DNA of 64,000 bases, taken from positions 62,001-126,000 of the forward strand of contig CBIHNI010000003.1 in assembly GCA_966211455.1 (NCBI GenBank), read 5' to 3'. Below are positions 7,672 through 16,046 of the stretch, piece by piece. Positions within the stretch are counted from its first letter, which is position 1, and every line of letters starts with the position of its first letter. The notes beneath the pieces were generated by a model. It was not told where the DNA came from, did not search any database, and saw only the letters and a program-made list of their open reading frames with translations. The translations under genes were made by a program, and so were the position numbers. Origin of the DNA: 21-14-0-10-47-8 sp966211455 (lineage in GTDB: Bacteria > Bdellovibrionota > Bdellovibrionia > Bdellovibrionales > Bdellovibrionaceae).

Positions 7672-9763
7672 GGCCCATCTCCACTATTCCGACGGATTTC
7701 ACGTTCGCATCCGACGTCAATTCGTTATGAGACAAAATCACCAACTGAGGGATAAATCTTGAAATCAATTTGTACAGGTGCCGGCGCGACGTCGGACTTG
7801 TCAGCAAGATCGGCTGGCCGGCAATTTCCGGATGCGATTCGACCGTCGCCGCGATCTCGGTGATCAGGCGCTGAGCGGTCTGCGGATCCATCACCAGCTG
7901 TACACCCTGCTCGGTTTGGATCAACGAGTTCGCAATCAGCTCTTCGATATGCGGATGCAATGTCATCACCGGAACACTTCCCGCGTCGGCCGAATACTTG
8001 GCCGTGATCGAGCGAGCCAAAGCCTTGCGCACCACTTCGGTCAGAACTTCTAGATCCTTGGTGCGAGTCGCCTCGTCCGCCAAAGTCTCAAAGATCGTGC
8101 GCAGATCGCGAATCGAAACTTGCTCACGCAGCAAGCTTTGCAGAACGCGAACCACCGAACCCAAAGACAATTGCTCGGGGATAAGGTCTTCGACCACTTT
8201 CGGATGAGTCTTCTTGAAATTGTCGACCAGAGAGGCCGCTTCTTGACGACCCAAAAGTTCGTGCGCATGACCGCGAATGATTTCGGTCAAGTGAGTCGCC
8301 ATCACCGTCGGCAAATCGACCACGGTGTAACCCGCCACTTCGGCCGATTCTTTGTTGTTTGGATTGATCCACATCGCATCCAAGCCGAAAGCCGGCTCTT
8401 TGGTTGGATATCCGTCGATTTGATCGGTCACATTGCCCGGATCCATCGCGAGCAGACATTCAGGTCGCAAAATTCCGCCACCGACGCGATTGCCCTTGAT
8501 CATCAAACGGTACTCGCCCGATGCCAATTGCAAGTTGTCCCGGATGTGAATGCTCGGAACGATAATTCCCAAATCCAACGCGAATTGCTTACGGATGCTG
8601 ACAATTCGCTCGAGCAAATCGCCCGACTGATCGCTTTCGACCACGTTGATCAGTCCGTAGCCGACCTCGAGCTCGACCATGTCCAAAGGCAGAAGGTTTT
8701 CGATATTTTCTTTCTTCGGTCCTGTGGTCGCCGCTTCTTCGGCTGCGCGTTTGTCGTTGTCTTCGCGTTCCTTTTGGTAGCGCTTGATGACCCAAGACAA
8801 GGTTCCCATCACGACGCCCATCAACATGAATGGCACGGTCGGAAGCCCCGGAACGATCCCCAAGGCCGCGATCACCCCGCCGGAGATTCCGACAGCGCGT
8901 GGATTCATCAAAAGCTGGCTCGTCATCTCGGCACCCATGTTCTTACCTGAACGCGAGCTTCGGGTAACCACGGTACCGGCCGCGGTTGAAATGATCAGTG
9001 CTGGAATCTGTGACAAGAGACCATCCCCGATGGTCAGCATGGTGTAATACTTGGCCGCCGTCGAAAGATCCAAATTCTTTTGCAGGACACCGATCAACAG
9101 GCCGCCGATGATATTCACCACGGTGATCAAGATACCGGCAATGGCGTCACCGCGTACGAATTTGCTGGCACCATCCATGGCCCCGTAAAAATCCGCTTCC
9201 GCTTCGATTTCCTGACGACGTTTGCGCGCTTCTTGTTCGTTGATCAGTCCCGAATTCAGATCGGCATCGATCGCCATCTGCTTACCTGGCATCGCATCCA
9301 AGGTGAATCGAGCAGCAACTTCCGCCACGCGGCCCGAACCTTTGGTGATAACCACAAAGTTGATCACAACCAGGATCGTGAAAACGATGGTACCGATGAC
9401 ATAGTTATTACCGACAACGAAGTTACCGAAAGCCGAGATCACGTCGCCGGCCGCCGCCGGCCCCTGATGTCCGTGGGTCAAAATCAAACGGGTCGTCGCG
9501 ACGTTCAAAGCCAGACGGTACAAGGTCGTCATCAAAAGCAACGACGGGAAAACGCTGAACTCAAGCGCTTTGTTGATGTAAATCGAAACTAGCAAGATCA
9601 AGATACTGCTCGACAAAGAGAACGTCAGAGCGATATCTAGCAAGACCGGTGGCAACGGGATGACCATGACAGCCAAGATCACCAAAAGACCAAAAGCAAT
9701 AAACAGGTCGGTGTTCTTGGTGTATTTTTCGAAACGTTTTATGAAGAGAAAAAACTGTTCCAT
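7661..9763 (-). CDS. flhA: Flagellar export gate protein FlhA
   Basis: 700 residues, normal length. The N-terminal half has about eight membrane helices and the conserved FHIPEP-type loop GRVAEVAARFTLDAMPGKQMAIDADLNSGLI...RRQEIEAEADFYGAMDGASKFVRGDAIAGI. The C-terminal cytosolic domain (about 350-700) docks chaperone-substrate complexes. Membrane component of the flagellar type III export gate, acting as the proton-driven exporter with FlhB. It follows flhB by 3 bp and overlaps flhF. Confidence 0.96.
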   Translation of the reverse strand: MEQFFLFIKRFEKYTKNTDLFIAFGLLVILAVMVIPLPPVLLDIALTFSLSSSILILLVSIYINKALEFSVFPSLLLMTTLYRLALNVATTRLILTHGHQGPAAAGDVISAFGNFVVGNNYVIGTIVFTILVVINFVVITKGSGRVAEVAARFTLDAMPGKQMAIDADLNSGLINEQEARKRRQEIEAEADFYGAMDGASKFVRGDAIAGILITVVNIIGGLLIGVLQKNLDLSTAAKYYTMLTIGDGLLSQIPALIISTAAGTVVTRSSRSGKNMGAEMTSQLLMNPRAVGISGGVIAALGIVPGLPTVPFMLMGVVMGTLSWVIKRYQKEREDNDKRAAEEAATTGPKKENIENLLPLDMVELEVGYGLINVVESDQSGDLLERIVSIRKQFALDLGIIVPSIHIRDNLQLASGEYRLMIKGNRVGGGILRPECLLAMDPGNVTDQIDGYPTKEPAFGLDAMWINPNNKESAEVAGYTVVDLPTVMATHLTEIIRGHAHELLGRQEAASLVDNFKKTHPKVVEDLIPEQLSLGSVVRVLQSLLREQVSIRDLRTIFETLADEATRTKDLEVLTEVVRKALARSITAKYSADAGSVPVMTLHPHIEELIANSLIQTEQGVQLVMDPQTAQRLITEIAATVESHPEIAGQPILLTSPTSRRHLYKLISRFIPQLVILSHNELTSDANVKSVGIVEMGHAS

Positions 9764-9766
9764 ATA

Positions 9767-10831
9767 TTATCTCTTCGCCTTTCTGCGCAGGCGGTAAACG
9801 TAAGACAGAACTTCGGCGACCGCGACAAACAGCTCGCGCGGAATCACCTGTCCCAGCTTCAAAGTTTTATAAATGGTTCGAGCCAAAGGCTTATTTTCAA
9901 CGATCGGGATGTTGTGCTGACGGGCAATTTCTTTGATCTTTTCTGCGATCAAATCTGCACCCTTGGCAATCACTTGCGGTGCCGGCAGGTTCGCATCGTA
10001 TTTCAAGGCGATCGCGATGTGGGTCGGATTCGTCACGATCACGTCGGCTTTCGGCACTTTCTCCATCATACGGCGATTGGCCATATCACGTTGCACGCGA
10101 CGAATCCGGGCTTTGATCATCGGATCCCCTTCTCGCTGCTTGTGCTCTTCTTTGACTTCTTGCTTGGTCATCATCATCTTCTTGTCCAGATCCCATTTCT
10201 GGAAGAAGTAATCGGCCGCGGTCAAAACCATCATCGCCATTCCCACGCCTGACAACAATCGGACGCTTAAATCACCCATATAGTGGAAAAGCTGATCCAC
10301 CGAGAATTGAATGACGGCCGGCAAAGTGAAAACTTCGGATCGCAGGATCATCAACACAACCGCGCCGATGAAGATCAATTTCAAAAGCGCTTTCAAAGCT
10401 TCGGCAACCGCTTTCAAAGAAAAAATGCGGCCAAAGCCCGAAATCGGATTGATCTTTTCAAAGTTCGGGCTCAAGGCATCTTCGACATTCAAAAGACCCG
10501 TCTGCACGACCGACGAAGCAACACCGATCACCAAGCTGATGCCCAGAACCGGAGCGGTCAGAATAAAGATTTTCATTCCCGCCATCTTCATCGCGGTGAA
10601 AAGGTCCCCGTCCCGCACCGCTTGCACCATGTCCGAACCCAATGTGTACTGGAAAACGGTGTTAAGCTCGGTGAAGAAAAATTTGGAAAGCATGAAGATC
10701 GAGCCTGCGCTGGCAAGCAAAAATAAAGCACTGGCCAACTCTTTCGAGTGAACCACTTGACCGCGTTTCCGGAAGTCATCTTTCCGGGTCTGCGTTGCTT
10801 CTTCTGTCTTCTCTGAATCTTCTTCAGCCAT
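9767..10831 (-). CDS. flhB: Flagellar export protein FlhB (autocleaving switch)
   Basis: 354 residues. It opens with EDSEKTEEATQTRKDDFRKRGQVVHSKEL, the conserved FlhB N-terminus, then four membrane helices. The linker KQEVKEEHKQREGDPMIKARIRRVQRDMA is followed by the autocleavage motif NPTH (in ADVIVTNPTHIAIALKY). Cleavage at N/P switches export from rod-hook to filament substrates in known FlhB proteins. Its ATG overlaps the fliR stop (TAATG). Confidence 0.96.
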   Translation of the reverse strand: MAEEDSEKTEEATQTRKDDFRKRGQVVHSKELASALFLLASAGSIFMLSKFFFTELNTVFQYTLGSDMVQAVRDGDLFTAMKMAGMKIFILTAPVLGISLVIGVASSVVQTGLLNVEDALSPNFEKINPISGFGRIFSLKAVAEALKALLKLIFIGAVVLMILRSEVFTLPAVIQFSVDQLFHYMGDLSVRLLSGVGMAMMVLTAADYFFQKWDLDKKMMMTKQEVKEEHKQREGDPMIKARIRRVQRDMANRRMMEKVPKADVIVTNPTHIAIALKYDANLPAPQVIAKGADLIAEKIKEIARQHNIPIVENKPLARTIYKTLKLGQVIPRELFVAVAEVLSYVYRLRRKAKR

Positions 10832-11613
10832 TACATCACTTTCATAAACTGAAAGAATCTTTCAGCCATCAAACCCAAAAGACCGTTCATCTCACCTAAG
10901 AACAAAGGAATCGTCAGGATCATCACGGCCATCCCCAGCATCAAGGTGACCGGCATGCTGGTCACCAAGACGTTGATCTGCGGAACCGCGCGACCCAAAA
11001 TACCCATCGCGATATTCGTCATGAAAATTGAAACCAAAACCGGCGCCGCGATCCGAAGCCCCGATAAGAAAACGTCTTGAAGCAGAATTGTAATCGTCGA
11101 AAAGGCCTCGGATTTCAGTGCGACCGCCGCAACCGGTGCGATCTGGAAGCTATCCACCAAACCTTGCAAGAACATATGGTGTCCGTTAATGGCCAAGAAG
11201 AACAAAGTTGCCAGCATCATTTCAAACTGCTCGATCACGTTACTTTGCGTTCCCAAAGCCGGATTAAAAACCTGAGCCGAAGAAAGTCCAATCGAAATGC
11301 TGATAATTTCGCTGGCAATCGAGATGGCAAAAAAGAACATGCGCATCAAAAATCCCATGGCCAGTCCCAGGCACAATTCACGAATCGACATAAAAATGAT
11401 TTGATCGTCGATCTTGATCATTTCGGGATTTTGGAAATGCAAAGTCGGGAAAACAATCATGGTCAGAACGACGCTCAAAAGAACTTTGACTTGCACCGGA
11501 ACCGAGCTAACGCCAAAGATCGGCCACGAGATCACAAAAGCCAGAATACGAAGCAAAACCAACGCAAACGCGATGATCTGTCCTTCTGGAAATTGGCTGA
11601 GGCCTGGAAACAC
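10831..11613 (-). CDS. fliR: Flagellar export protein FliR
   Basis: 260 residues from a GTG at 11613, preferred because AGGGAG (inside the last codons of fliQ) is spaced seven bases upstream. A TTG at 11631 in the same frame would add six residues but has no ribosome site. Six membrane helices and the conserved ALVLLRILAFVISWPIFG and GLSSAQVFNP segments mark FliR. With FliP and FliQ it forms the helical core of the export gate. Translation is coupled to fliQ upstream and flhB downstream. Confidence 0.93.
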   Translation of the reverse strand: MFPGLSQFPEGQIIAFALVLLRILAFVISWPIFGVSSVPVQVKVLLSVVLTMIVFPTLHFQNPEMIKIDDQIIFMSIRELCLGLAMGFLMRMFFFAISIASEIISISIGLSSAQVFNPALGTQSNVIEQFEMMLATLFFLAINGHHMFLQGLVDSFQIAPVAAVALKSEAFSTITILLQDVFLSGLRIAAPVLVSIFMTNIAMGILGRAVPQINVLVTSMPVTLMLGMAVMILTIPLFLGEMNGLLGLMAERFFQFMKVM

Positions 11614-11617
11614 TCGT

Positions 11618-11890
11618 CTACTCCCTGACAAAAGTGGCGATGTTTTCGAACAAATTCACTGTGTAGTGGGTCATCACATCCAGCATCCAAGGGCCTGCCA
11701 AAACGATCACCAAAGCCACCACCAACATTTTCGGAATGAACGTCAAAGTCGCTTCATTGATTTGGGTCAATGCTTGGAAAATACTGACAGCCAAACCGAT
11801 CACCAAAGCCGCGATCAACAGCGGACCCGACAGCATCGCTGTCGTCTTCAAAGCATCCTGTCCCAAATGAATGATTAAATCTTCTGTCAC
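11618..11890 (-). CDS. fliQ: Flagellar export protein FliQ
   Basis: 90 residues, the usual size, with two membrane helices (SGPLLIAALVIGLAVSIFQALTQINEATLTFIPKM and a second in VVALVIVLAGPWMLDVM). The ALTQINEATLTFIPK loop is the FliQ signature. Four copies per gate surround the FliP-FliR core in known systems. It sits between fliP and fliR with 12 bp and 4 bp gaps. Confidence 0.95.
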   Translation of the reverse strand: MTEDLIIHLGQDALKTTAMLSGPLLIAALVIGLAVSIFQALTQINEATLTFIPKMLVVALVIVLAGPWMLDVMTHYTVNLFENIATFVRE

Positions 11891-11902
11891 ATGATCCCCC
11901 GA

Positions 11903-12637
11903 TTACCCAAAGCTCTTCACCATCGAGCCAATCAACAGCGCCCAACCGTCGACCAGAACAAACAACATGATCTTAAACGGAAGCGAGATCACAACCGGCG
12001 GAAGCATCATCATCCCCATCGCCATCAAAACGCTGGCCGCCACCATGTCGATGATCAGGAACGGAAGGAAAATGATAAATCCAATTTGGAAAGCCGTTTT
12101 CAACTCGGAAATCACGAATGCCGGAATCAAAGTCATGGTCGGAACTTCCGCCAGATTTTTTGGCTTTTCGATTTTCGCCAGGCGCACGAACAAAGCCAGA
12201 TCTGACGGGCGAGTCTGCGTGAACATAAACTTACGCAAAGGCGCCAGCGTTTCGGTCAGCGCTTGCTCTTGGCTGATTTTGCCGGCGATGTAGGGCTGGA
12301 TGCCTTTTGTGTTCATGTCGGTAAAGGCCGGACCCATGATAAAGAAAGTTAGAAACAGCGCCAGGCCCACCAACAGTTGATTGGGCGGCATCTGCTGCAC
12401 CCCCATCGCCTGTCGCAAGAATGACAGAACAATGATGATACGTGTGAAGCTTGTCATCATGATCAAAATCGCCGGGGCCAAGGTCAGCACCGTCATGACC
12501 ATCACGATCTTGATCACATTGACGATTTCAGTCGGGTTGTCCGTTGTTTTCAGCCCCAGATTCACCGAAGGCAAAGTCACCTGTGCGAACACCGGCAGAC
12601 CCATCAACAACGTGAACAAGAAGATCCACTTTTTCAC
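11903..12637 (-). CDS. fliP: Flagellar export protein FliP
   Basis: 244 residues with a cleavable signal peptide (IFLFTLLMGLPVFAQ), as in other FliP proteins, then four membrane helices. Conserved segments include MMTSFTRIIIVLSFLRQAMGVQQMPPNQLLVGLALFLTFF and the C-terminal LPFKIMLFVLVDGW. Five copies form the core pore of the export gate. The GTG start at 12637 overlaps the fliO stop (GTGA), so translation is coupled. Confidence 0.95.
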   Translation of the reverse strand: MKKWIFLFTLLMGLPVFAQVTLPSVNLGLKTTDNPTEIVNVIKIVMVMTVLTLAPAILIMMTSFTRIIIVLSFLRQAMGVQQMPPNQLLVGLALFLTFFIMGPAFTDMNTKGIQPYIAGKISQEQALTETLAPLRKFMFTQTRPSDLALFVRLAKIEKPKNLAEVPTMTLIPAFVISELKTAFQIGFIIFLPFLIIDMVAASVLMAMGMMMLPPVVISLPFKIMLFVLVDGWALLIGSMVKSFG

Positions 12638-13296
12638 TCGAGAGACCTCATATTCTTCAATTTTCCGGAAACGATGTCTTTGATACCTGAGATTGAAAAC
12701 TCATCGCGATTTTCAGCCGGCTCGTTTTCGATCGCAAACTGCGGAGCCGCCGTTTTTTTCGCAAAGACTGACTGAAATTCTTTCGGCGATTCTTCTGGGA
12801 TGTCTTCGTCTAAAAGCGACAAAGATTTGATCATCGAAATATTATGATCCGTAATCCCAATCAGAACCGATTCACCCGCCACGCGCACGATCGCCAAAGA
12901 TTTCTTTGGCCCCAAATAATGCTGAGTCAAAACCTTGATCTGAGCCGCCTGCGCTTGCGGGTTTTTAAACTTGTACTTGCGAAGCAAAAAGTAAGCGGCC
13001 GCGCCCAAAATACCGATGATCGCAAACGAAAGAACAAATTTTACGATCGGCGAGTCCGCCGATTCCGATTTCTTTGTCGCTTCCAGTTGAACGGGAATTT
13101 CAGTTTCTTTCAGTTCTTTCACCGATGCCGGGGCCGCCATCTGCGCCGTTGCGGCGGTCGCGTCGCTGGCGGCCGGGACCGTCACAGCAATTTCTGTTGG
13201 GGGATTTGCTGTTTCGGTCGCCGCAGCCGTCGCAGTCGTTTCTGCTTTGAGCTGAAGTCCGATCATCAATGTGCAAAGAAGAAGAAACTTATTCAC
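12634..13296 (-). CDS. fliO: FliO-like flagellar biosynthesis protein
   Basis: 220 residues from a GTG at 13296 that has CGAGG six bases upstream; a TTG two codons earlier overlaps that site. It has a signal-like N-terminus (KFLLLCTLMIGLQLKAE), an Ala/Thr-rich periplasmic stretch, one membrane helix (VKFVLSFAIIGILGAAAYFLL) and a cytosolic domain with LTQHYLGPKKSLAIVRVAGESVLIGIT, the conserved part of FliO. FliO aids assembly of the FliP ring. Sequence conservation in this family is low, so position between fliN and fliP is an important part of the call. Confidence 0.85.
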   Translation of the reverse strand: MNKFLLLCTLMIGLQLKAETTATAAATETANPPTEIAVTVPAASDATAATAQMAAPASVKELKETEIPVQLEATKKSESADSPIVKFVLSFAIIGILGAAAYFLLRKYKFKNPQAQAAQIKVLTQHYLGPKKSLAIVRVAGESVLIGITDHNISMIKSLSLLDEDIPEESPKEFQSVFAKKTAAPQFAIENEPAENRDEFSISGIKDIVSGKLKNMRSLE

Positions 13297-13308
13297 GATC
13301 AACCTCGA

Positions 13309-13698
13309 TTACTTCAATTGTTCAACGCGTTCTTTGGTTGAAATGATATCTGTCAGACGCACACCGAACTTTTCATTCACCACCACGGCTTCACCGCGGG
13401 CGATCAGTTTGTCGTTGACGAAAACTTCCATGGGCTCACCGGCCAGCTTGTTCAACTCCAGAACGCTGCCCTGACCCAGGTTCAAAAGCTCATTCACTGG
13501 CATCTTTGTGCGGCCCAATTCGACCGTCACACGCAAAGGGATATCCAAAATCAAAGCCAGATTGCGGTCTTTTTGCGCATCGGCCTCACTCGATTCTTGA
13601 TTTCCGCCGTCACCTGCGCCGCCACCGGCTGCCGCTTGATCTCCCGCTGCCGCTTCGGCCGCGAGCTTTTCTGCCAGGCTGTCCAAATTATCTGCCAT
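13309..13698 (-). CDS. fliN: Flagellar motor switch protein FliN
   Basis: 129 residues. After an acidic, Ala/Gly-rich N-terminal tail (about 45 residues) comes one SpoA domain: LDIPLRVTVELGRTKMPVNELLNLGQGSVLELNKLAGEPMEVFVNDKLIARGEAVVVNEKFGVRLTDI in outline. FliN forms the lower C-ring, binds CheY-P with FliM and docks the export ATPase complex through FliH. It lies 5 bp after fliM. Confidence 0.96.
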   Translation of the reverse strand: MADNLDSLAEKLAAEAAAGDQAAAGGGAGDGGNQESSEADAQKDRNLALILDIPLRVTVELGRTKMPVNELLNLGQGSVLELNKLAGEPMEVFVNDKLIARGEAVVVNEKFGVRLTDIISTKERVEQLK

Positions 13699-13703
13699 GG
13701 TTC

Positions 13704-14753
13704 TTATCCCCCTTTTTCAATTTCTCGAGTCACTTGAATCGCGACCGTTCCGTGATGAATTCCGTAAAAACCTTTAAACTTGTTCACACCTTCAACTTGC
13801 ACGTTGAATTCGCCAGTCGAATCTTGATCCAGCGGAATCACGTCGCCGACTTTCAAAGTCATCAGATCGCGAAGCTTGATCTCGGTCTGTCCCAAATCGA
13901 CTTTGAGATTCAGATCCGTTTCCATCAATTGGTCTTTAATGATGGTCGTCCACAATTTTTTATCCGTCTGATCCGATTCAACCTGAAACCCAGATGACAG
14001 TTTTTGTTTGATCGGCTCGATCGTCGAATATGGAATCACGATCGTGATCGTCCCGTTGGCGTTTTCCAGCTCGACGTCAAATGTCGATGCGATCACCACG
14101 TCTGTCGGAGGCACGATACCGACGAATTGCGGATTGACCTCGGTACGGACGAAAGAACAACCAATTTTTTCAACCGATGCCCATGCTGCTTCCAAATCGT
14201 CAATCGCCAGGTCCACGACTTTTTTGACGATCGAAAGTTCGATCTGGGTAAAATCTTTTCCTTCAATTTTTGTATACGGACGATCGGCACCACCAAAGAA
14301 GCTATCAACCAGTGCATAGGCCAGCTTACTTTCGATCACAAATAAAGCCGATCCCCGCAACGTCGCAAAACGCAGAACCGTCATACAAGTCGGCATCGGA
14401 AGCGTATTGATGAATTCGCCGAACTTCAAAAAATCCGTCGATGCCAAAGTCAGCGATGCGATCTTACGAAGCGCCGATGACAACGAAACGCGGAACGAAC
14501 GCATGAATTTTTCGTAGATGACTTCCAGCTGCGGCAGACGACCGCGGATGATACGGTCCTGACTGGTCAGGTCGTACGTGACAACGACTTTGTCTTCCTT
14601 AACCGCACCCAATTTCGGTGGGCCACCCGCCGTGCTGGCACCCGCGCCACTTGATGCCGCAGATTGACCGGCCGATTCGGAGCTTCCGACTTCGCCTTCC
14701 GAAACCGCCGCTAAGAGGGCATCAACTTCGCTTTGCGATAAGACCTGATTCAT
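13704..14753 (-). CDS. fliM: Flagellar motor switch protein FliM
   Basis: 349 residues. The extreme N-terminus MNQVLSQSEVDALLAAV is the CheY-P binding segment. After a Ser/Ala/Gly linker comes the CheC-like middle domain (with FMRSFRVSLSSALRKIASL and the GGADRPY motif) and a C-terminal SpoA domain (VDLGQTEIKLRDLMTLKVGDVIPLD). FliM is the C-ring protein that sets rotation direction. Standard length and gene position. Confidence 0.96.
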   Translation of the reverse strand: MNQVLSQSEVDALLAAVSEGEVGSSESAGQSAASSGAGASTAGGPPKLGAVKEDKVVVTYDLTSQDRIIRGRLPQLEVIYEKFMRSFRVSLSSALRKIASLTLASTDFLKFGEFINTLPMPTCMTVLRFATLRGSALFVIESKLAYALVDSFFGGADRPYTKIEGKDFTQIELSIVKKVVDLAIDDLEAAWASVEKIGCSFVRTEVNPQFVGIVPPTDVVIASTFDVELENANGTITIVIPYSTIEPIKQKLSSGFQVESDQTDKKLWTTIIKDQLMETDLNLKVDLGQTEIKLRDLMTLKVGDVIPLDQDSTGEFNVQVEGVNKFKGFYGIHHGTVAIQVTREIEKGG

Positions 14754-14768
14754 CGCTTCGTCCCTTTA

Positions 14769-15308
14769 TTAGTTGTAAATAAACTCGGTGAAATAAACGT
14801 TAAGGATTTTGCCCTTGGTCAAGAACGCGTTCAGCGTGTCCTTGATCTCATTCTTCACGCCGTCTTTTCCTTCACGAGTCGAAACCTCGTCATAAGTTTT
14901 GCTGGAAAGAATGATAATGATGATGTCGCGGATCTGAGCCTTGCGTTTATCGATCTCGATTTGCACCTGCTCGCCCTGAAGTTCCATTTCCATGTTCACT
15001 TTGGCGATACGACGGCCTTTTGAGCCAGACAGATTGACGATGAAAGTTTCGAGCGGCACCACTTTGCCGATGAAAGCTTTCTCTTCGTGCGCTTCTTTTT
15101 CCTGCGCTTCGTGCTCGCCTTTGATGACGTGTTCGATCTTCGGTTCCGCAGCTTCTTTCTGTTTGCCTTTGTAAAGCATGAAGCCAACACCGGCGACGAC
15201 CGCCATATTGATCACGGCCAGCGCAATCAACAGAATCGGCGACTTGCCACCTGAACTTTGGGCCGGCGCCGCTGCCGCCGCGTCCTTTGCTGCATTCTCC
15301 TCAGCCAC
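14769..15308 (-). CDS. fliL: Flagellar basal body-associated protein FliL
   Basis: 179 residues from a GTG at 15308 with AAGGAGG six bases upstream. A short Ala-rich cytosolic tail, one membrane helix (PILLIALAVINMAVVAGVGFMLY), an acidic/Lys linker and a periplasmic FliL domain (PLETFIVNLSGSKGRRIAKVNMEMEL...IRDIIIIILSSKTYDEVSTREGKD in outline) are seen. FliL associates with the stator and supports torque in other bacteria. It is the first gene of the operon and lies about 37 bases after the predicted transcription start of a sigma-54 promoter. Confidence 0.95.
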   Translation of the reverse strand: MAEENAAKDAAAAAPAQSSGGKSPILLIALAVINMAVVAGVGFMLYKGKQKEAAEPKIEHVIKGEHEAQEKEAHEEKAFIGKVVPLETFIVNLSGSKGRRIAKVNMEMELQGEQVQIEIDKRKAQIRDIIIIILSSKTYDEVSTREGKDGVKNEIKDTLNAFLTKGKILNVYFTEFIYN

Positions 15309-15354
15309 TTCATCCCTCCTTGGATGTTTCGATACAATTCTTCAAGCTCATACA

Positions 15355-15372
15355 AAGCAACTGAAGTGCCAA
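15355..15372 (-). promoter_or_regulatory. Sigma-54 (RpoN) promoter of the fliL-fliA operon
   Basis: On the minus strand the sequence reads TTGGCACTTCAGTTGCTT. It has the -24 GG and -12 GC exactly 10 bases apart and matches the consensus TTGGCAC-N5-TTGC at every defined base. The start site should be near 15345, about 37 bases before the fliL GTG. Sigma-54 promoters need an AAA+ activator bound upstream. The upstream side is occupied by a possible small ORF and repeat element A. Confidence 0.8.
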
Positions 15373-15396
15373 CCCGACCATCATCGGGAGGCATGT

Positions 15397-15582
15397 ATGG
15401 AAGCAACCAAGTTGCAATTGAAGAGTGGTCCAGCGTGCTTCTGCGGAAAGTCCGAGGAAAAATTTGACTCTGGACCCGGGGGTCGTCGTCAGCATTTTGA
15501 CGGAATTTTTTGCCGAGACTTTGGCCCGGGGTTAGGTGGGTGGGAGTTGGGAGGGGTCGTCACATGGGGTTGCTGTTGTTAG
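15397..15582 (+). CDS. Possible 61-residue Cys-rich small protein
   Basis: An ATG at 15397 has GGGAGG five bases upstream and opens 61 codons. The product would be Gly-rich with the segments SGPACFCGKSEEKFDSGPGG and FDGIFCRDFGPG, and would end in Trp-Gly-Cys-Cys-Cys. The first 45 codons look protein-like, but the last part runs into the G-rich leader of repeat element A (15528 onward), so the natural 3' end may have been replaced. It is divergent from fliL. No family is recognised and it may be spurious or a broken gene. Confidence 0.3.
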   Translation: MEATKLQLKSGPACFCGKSEEKFDSGPGGRRQHFDGIFCRDFGPGLGGWELGGVVTWGCCC

Positions 15583-15961
15583 GATTACTCGTCACAGCGG
15601 TGCCTTACTGTAAACGTGAGTGCATCCATCCATGTGAACGCTGCAAGCCGGCCATCGTGGCCGGCTTGTCCAAAATAGGGGGACAACTGTGTGGGACAAT
15701 TTTGTTTGGATTTGAAGGGTTGTCTTTTCTTCCCTCACAAAGTTTGGAACTAACTGGTTCCGAACTTTGTGAGGGCAATCCGAAGGCCCCTCAGAGAAAT
15801 GGGCGCCAAGAGCAAGAAAAGAAGAGCATCGCGCAAACTCTTCTCTTCTACTTCTCCCTTCCCCTCTCCCAAAATTTTAGACACGGCGGCCACGATGGCC
15901 GGCGTGCAGCCTTCCACGGACGGAAGGATTGCCAATTACCGTAATTACCGCTGTGCTCGAG
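15528..15961. repeat. Palindrome-rich intergenic repeat, copy A
   Basis: The ends are related inverted repeats: CTCGTCACAGCGGT at 15588-15601, and on the opposite strand CTCGAGCACAGCGGT at 15947-15961. Inside are a perfect 11-bp hairpin (15644-15654 with 15658-15668, loop TCG) and a 19-bp stem with one G-U pair (15732-15750 with 15757-15775). The G-rich leader 15528-15564 and the central stem recur in copy C; the left arm (15588-15682) recurs inverted in copy B. The right end stops 25 bp short of the terminator hairpin at 15987. No credible ORF lies inside. This explains most of the 15309-16046 gene-free stretch. Confidence 0.75.
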
Positions 15962-15978
15962 AGGCGCTGCTAAAAGAC

Positions 15979-16014
15979 CAAAAAAAAACGCCGACCCCTC
16001 TCGGGACCGGCGTT
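15979..16014 (-). terminator. Intrinsic terminator of the ENPP-like gene
   Basis: AACGCCG (15987-15993) pairs with CGGCGTT (16008-16014), with extra C-G pairs inside. On the minus strand a run of eight or more U follows the hairpin. It lies 32 bp after the stop of the minus-strand gene at 16047. Confidence 0.88.
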
Positions 16015-16046
16015 CGATAGTTCCTCAAATCAAAAAGCTCGCAGAT

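Noticed and set aside
8120..8950. 276-codon plus-strand open frame opposite flhA
   Set aside because: Shadow frame of a highly conserved gene.
15750..15935. 61-codon minus-strand ORF inside repeat copy A
   Set aside because: It is made of the palindromic stems and has no protein-like pattern or start signal.
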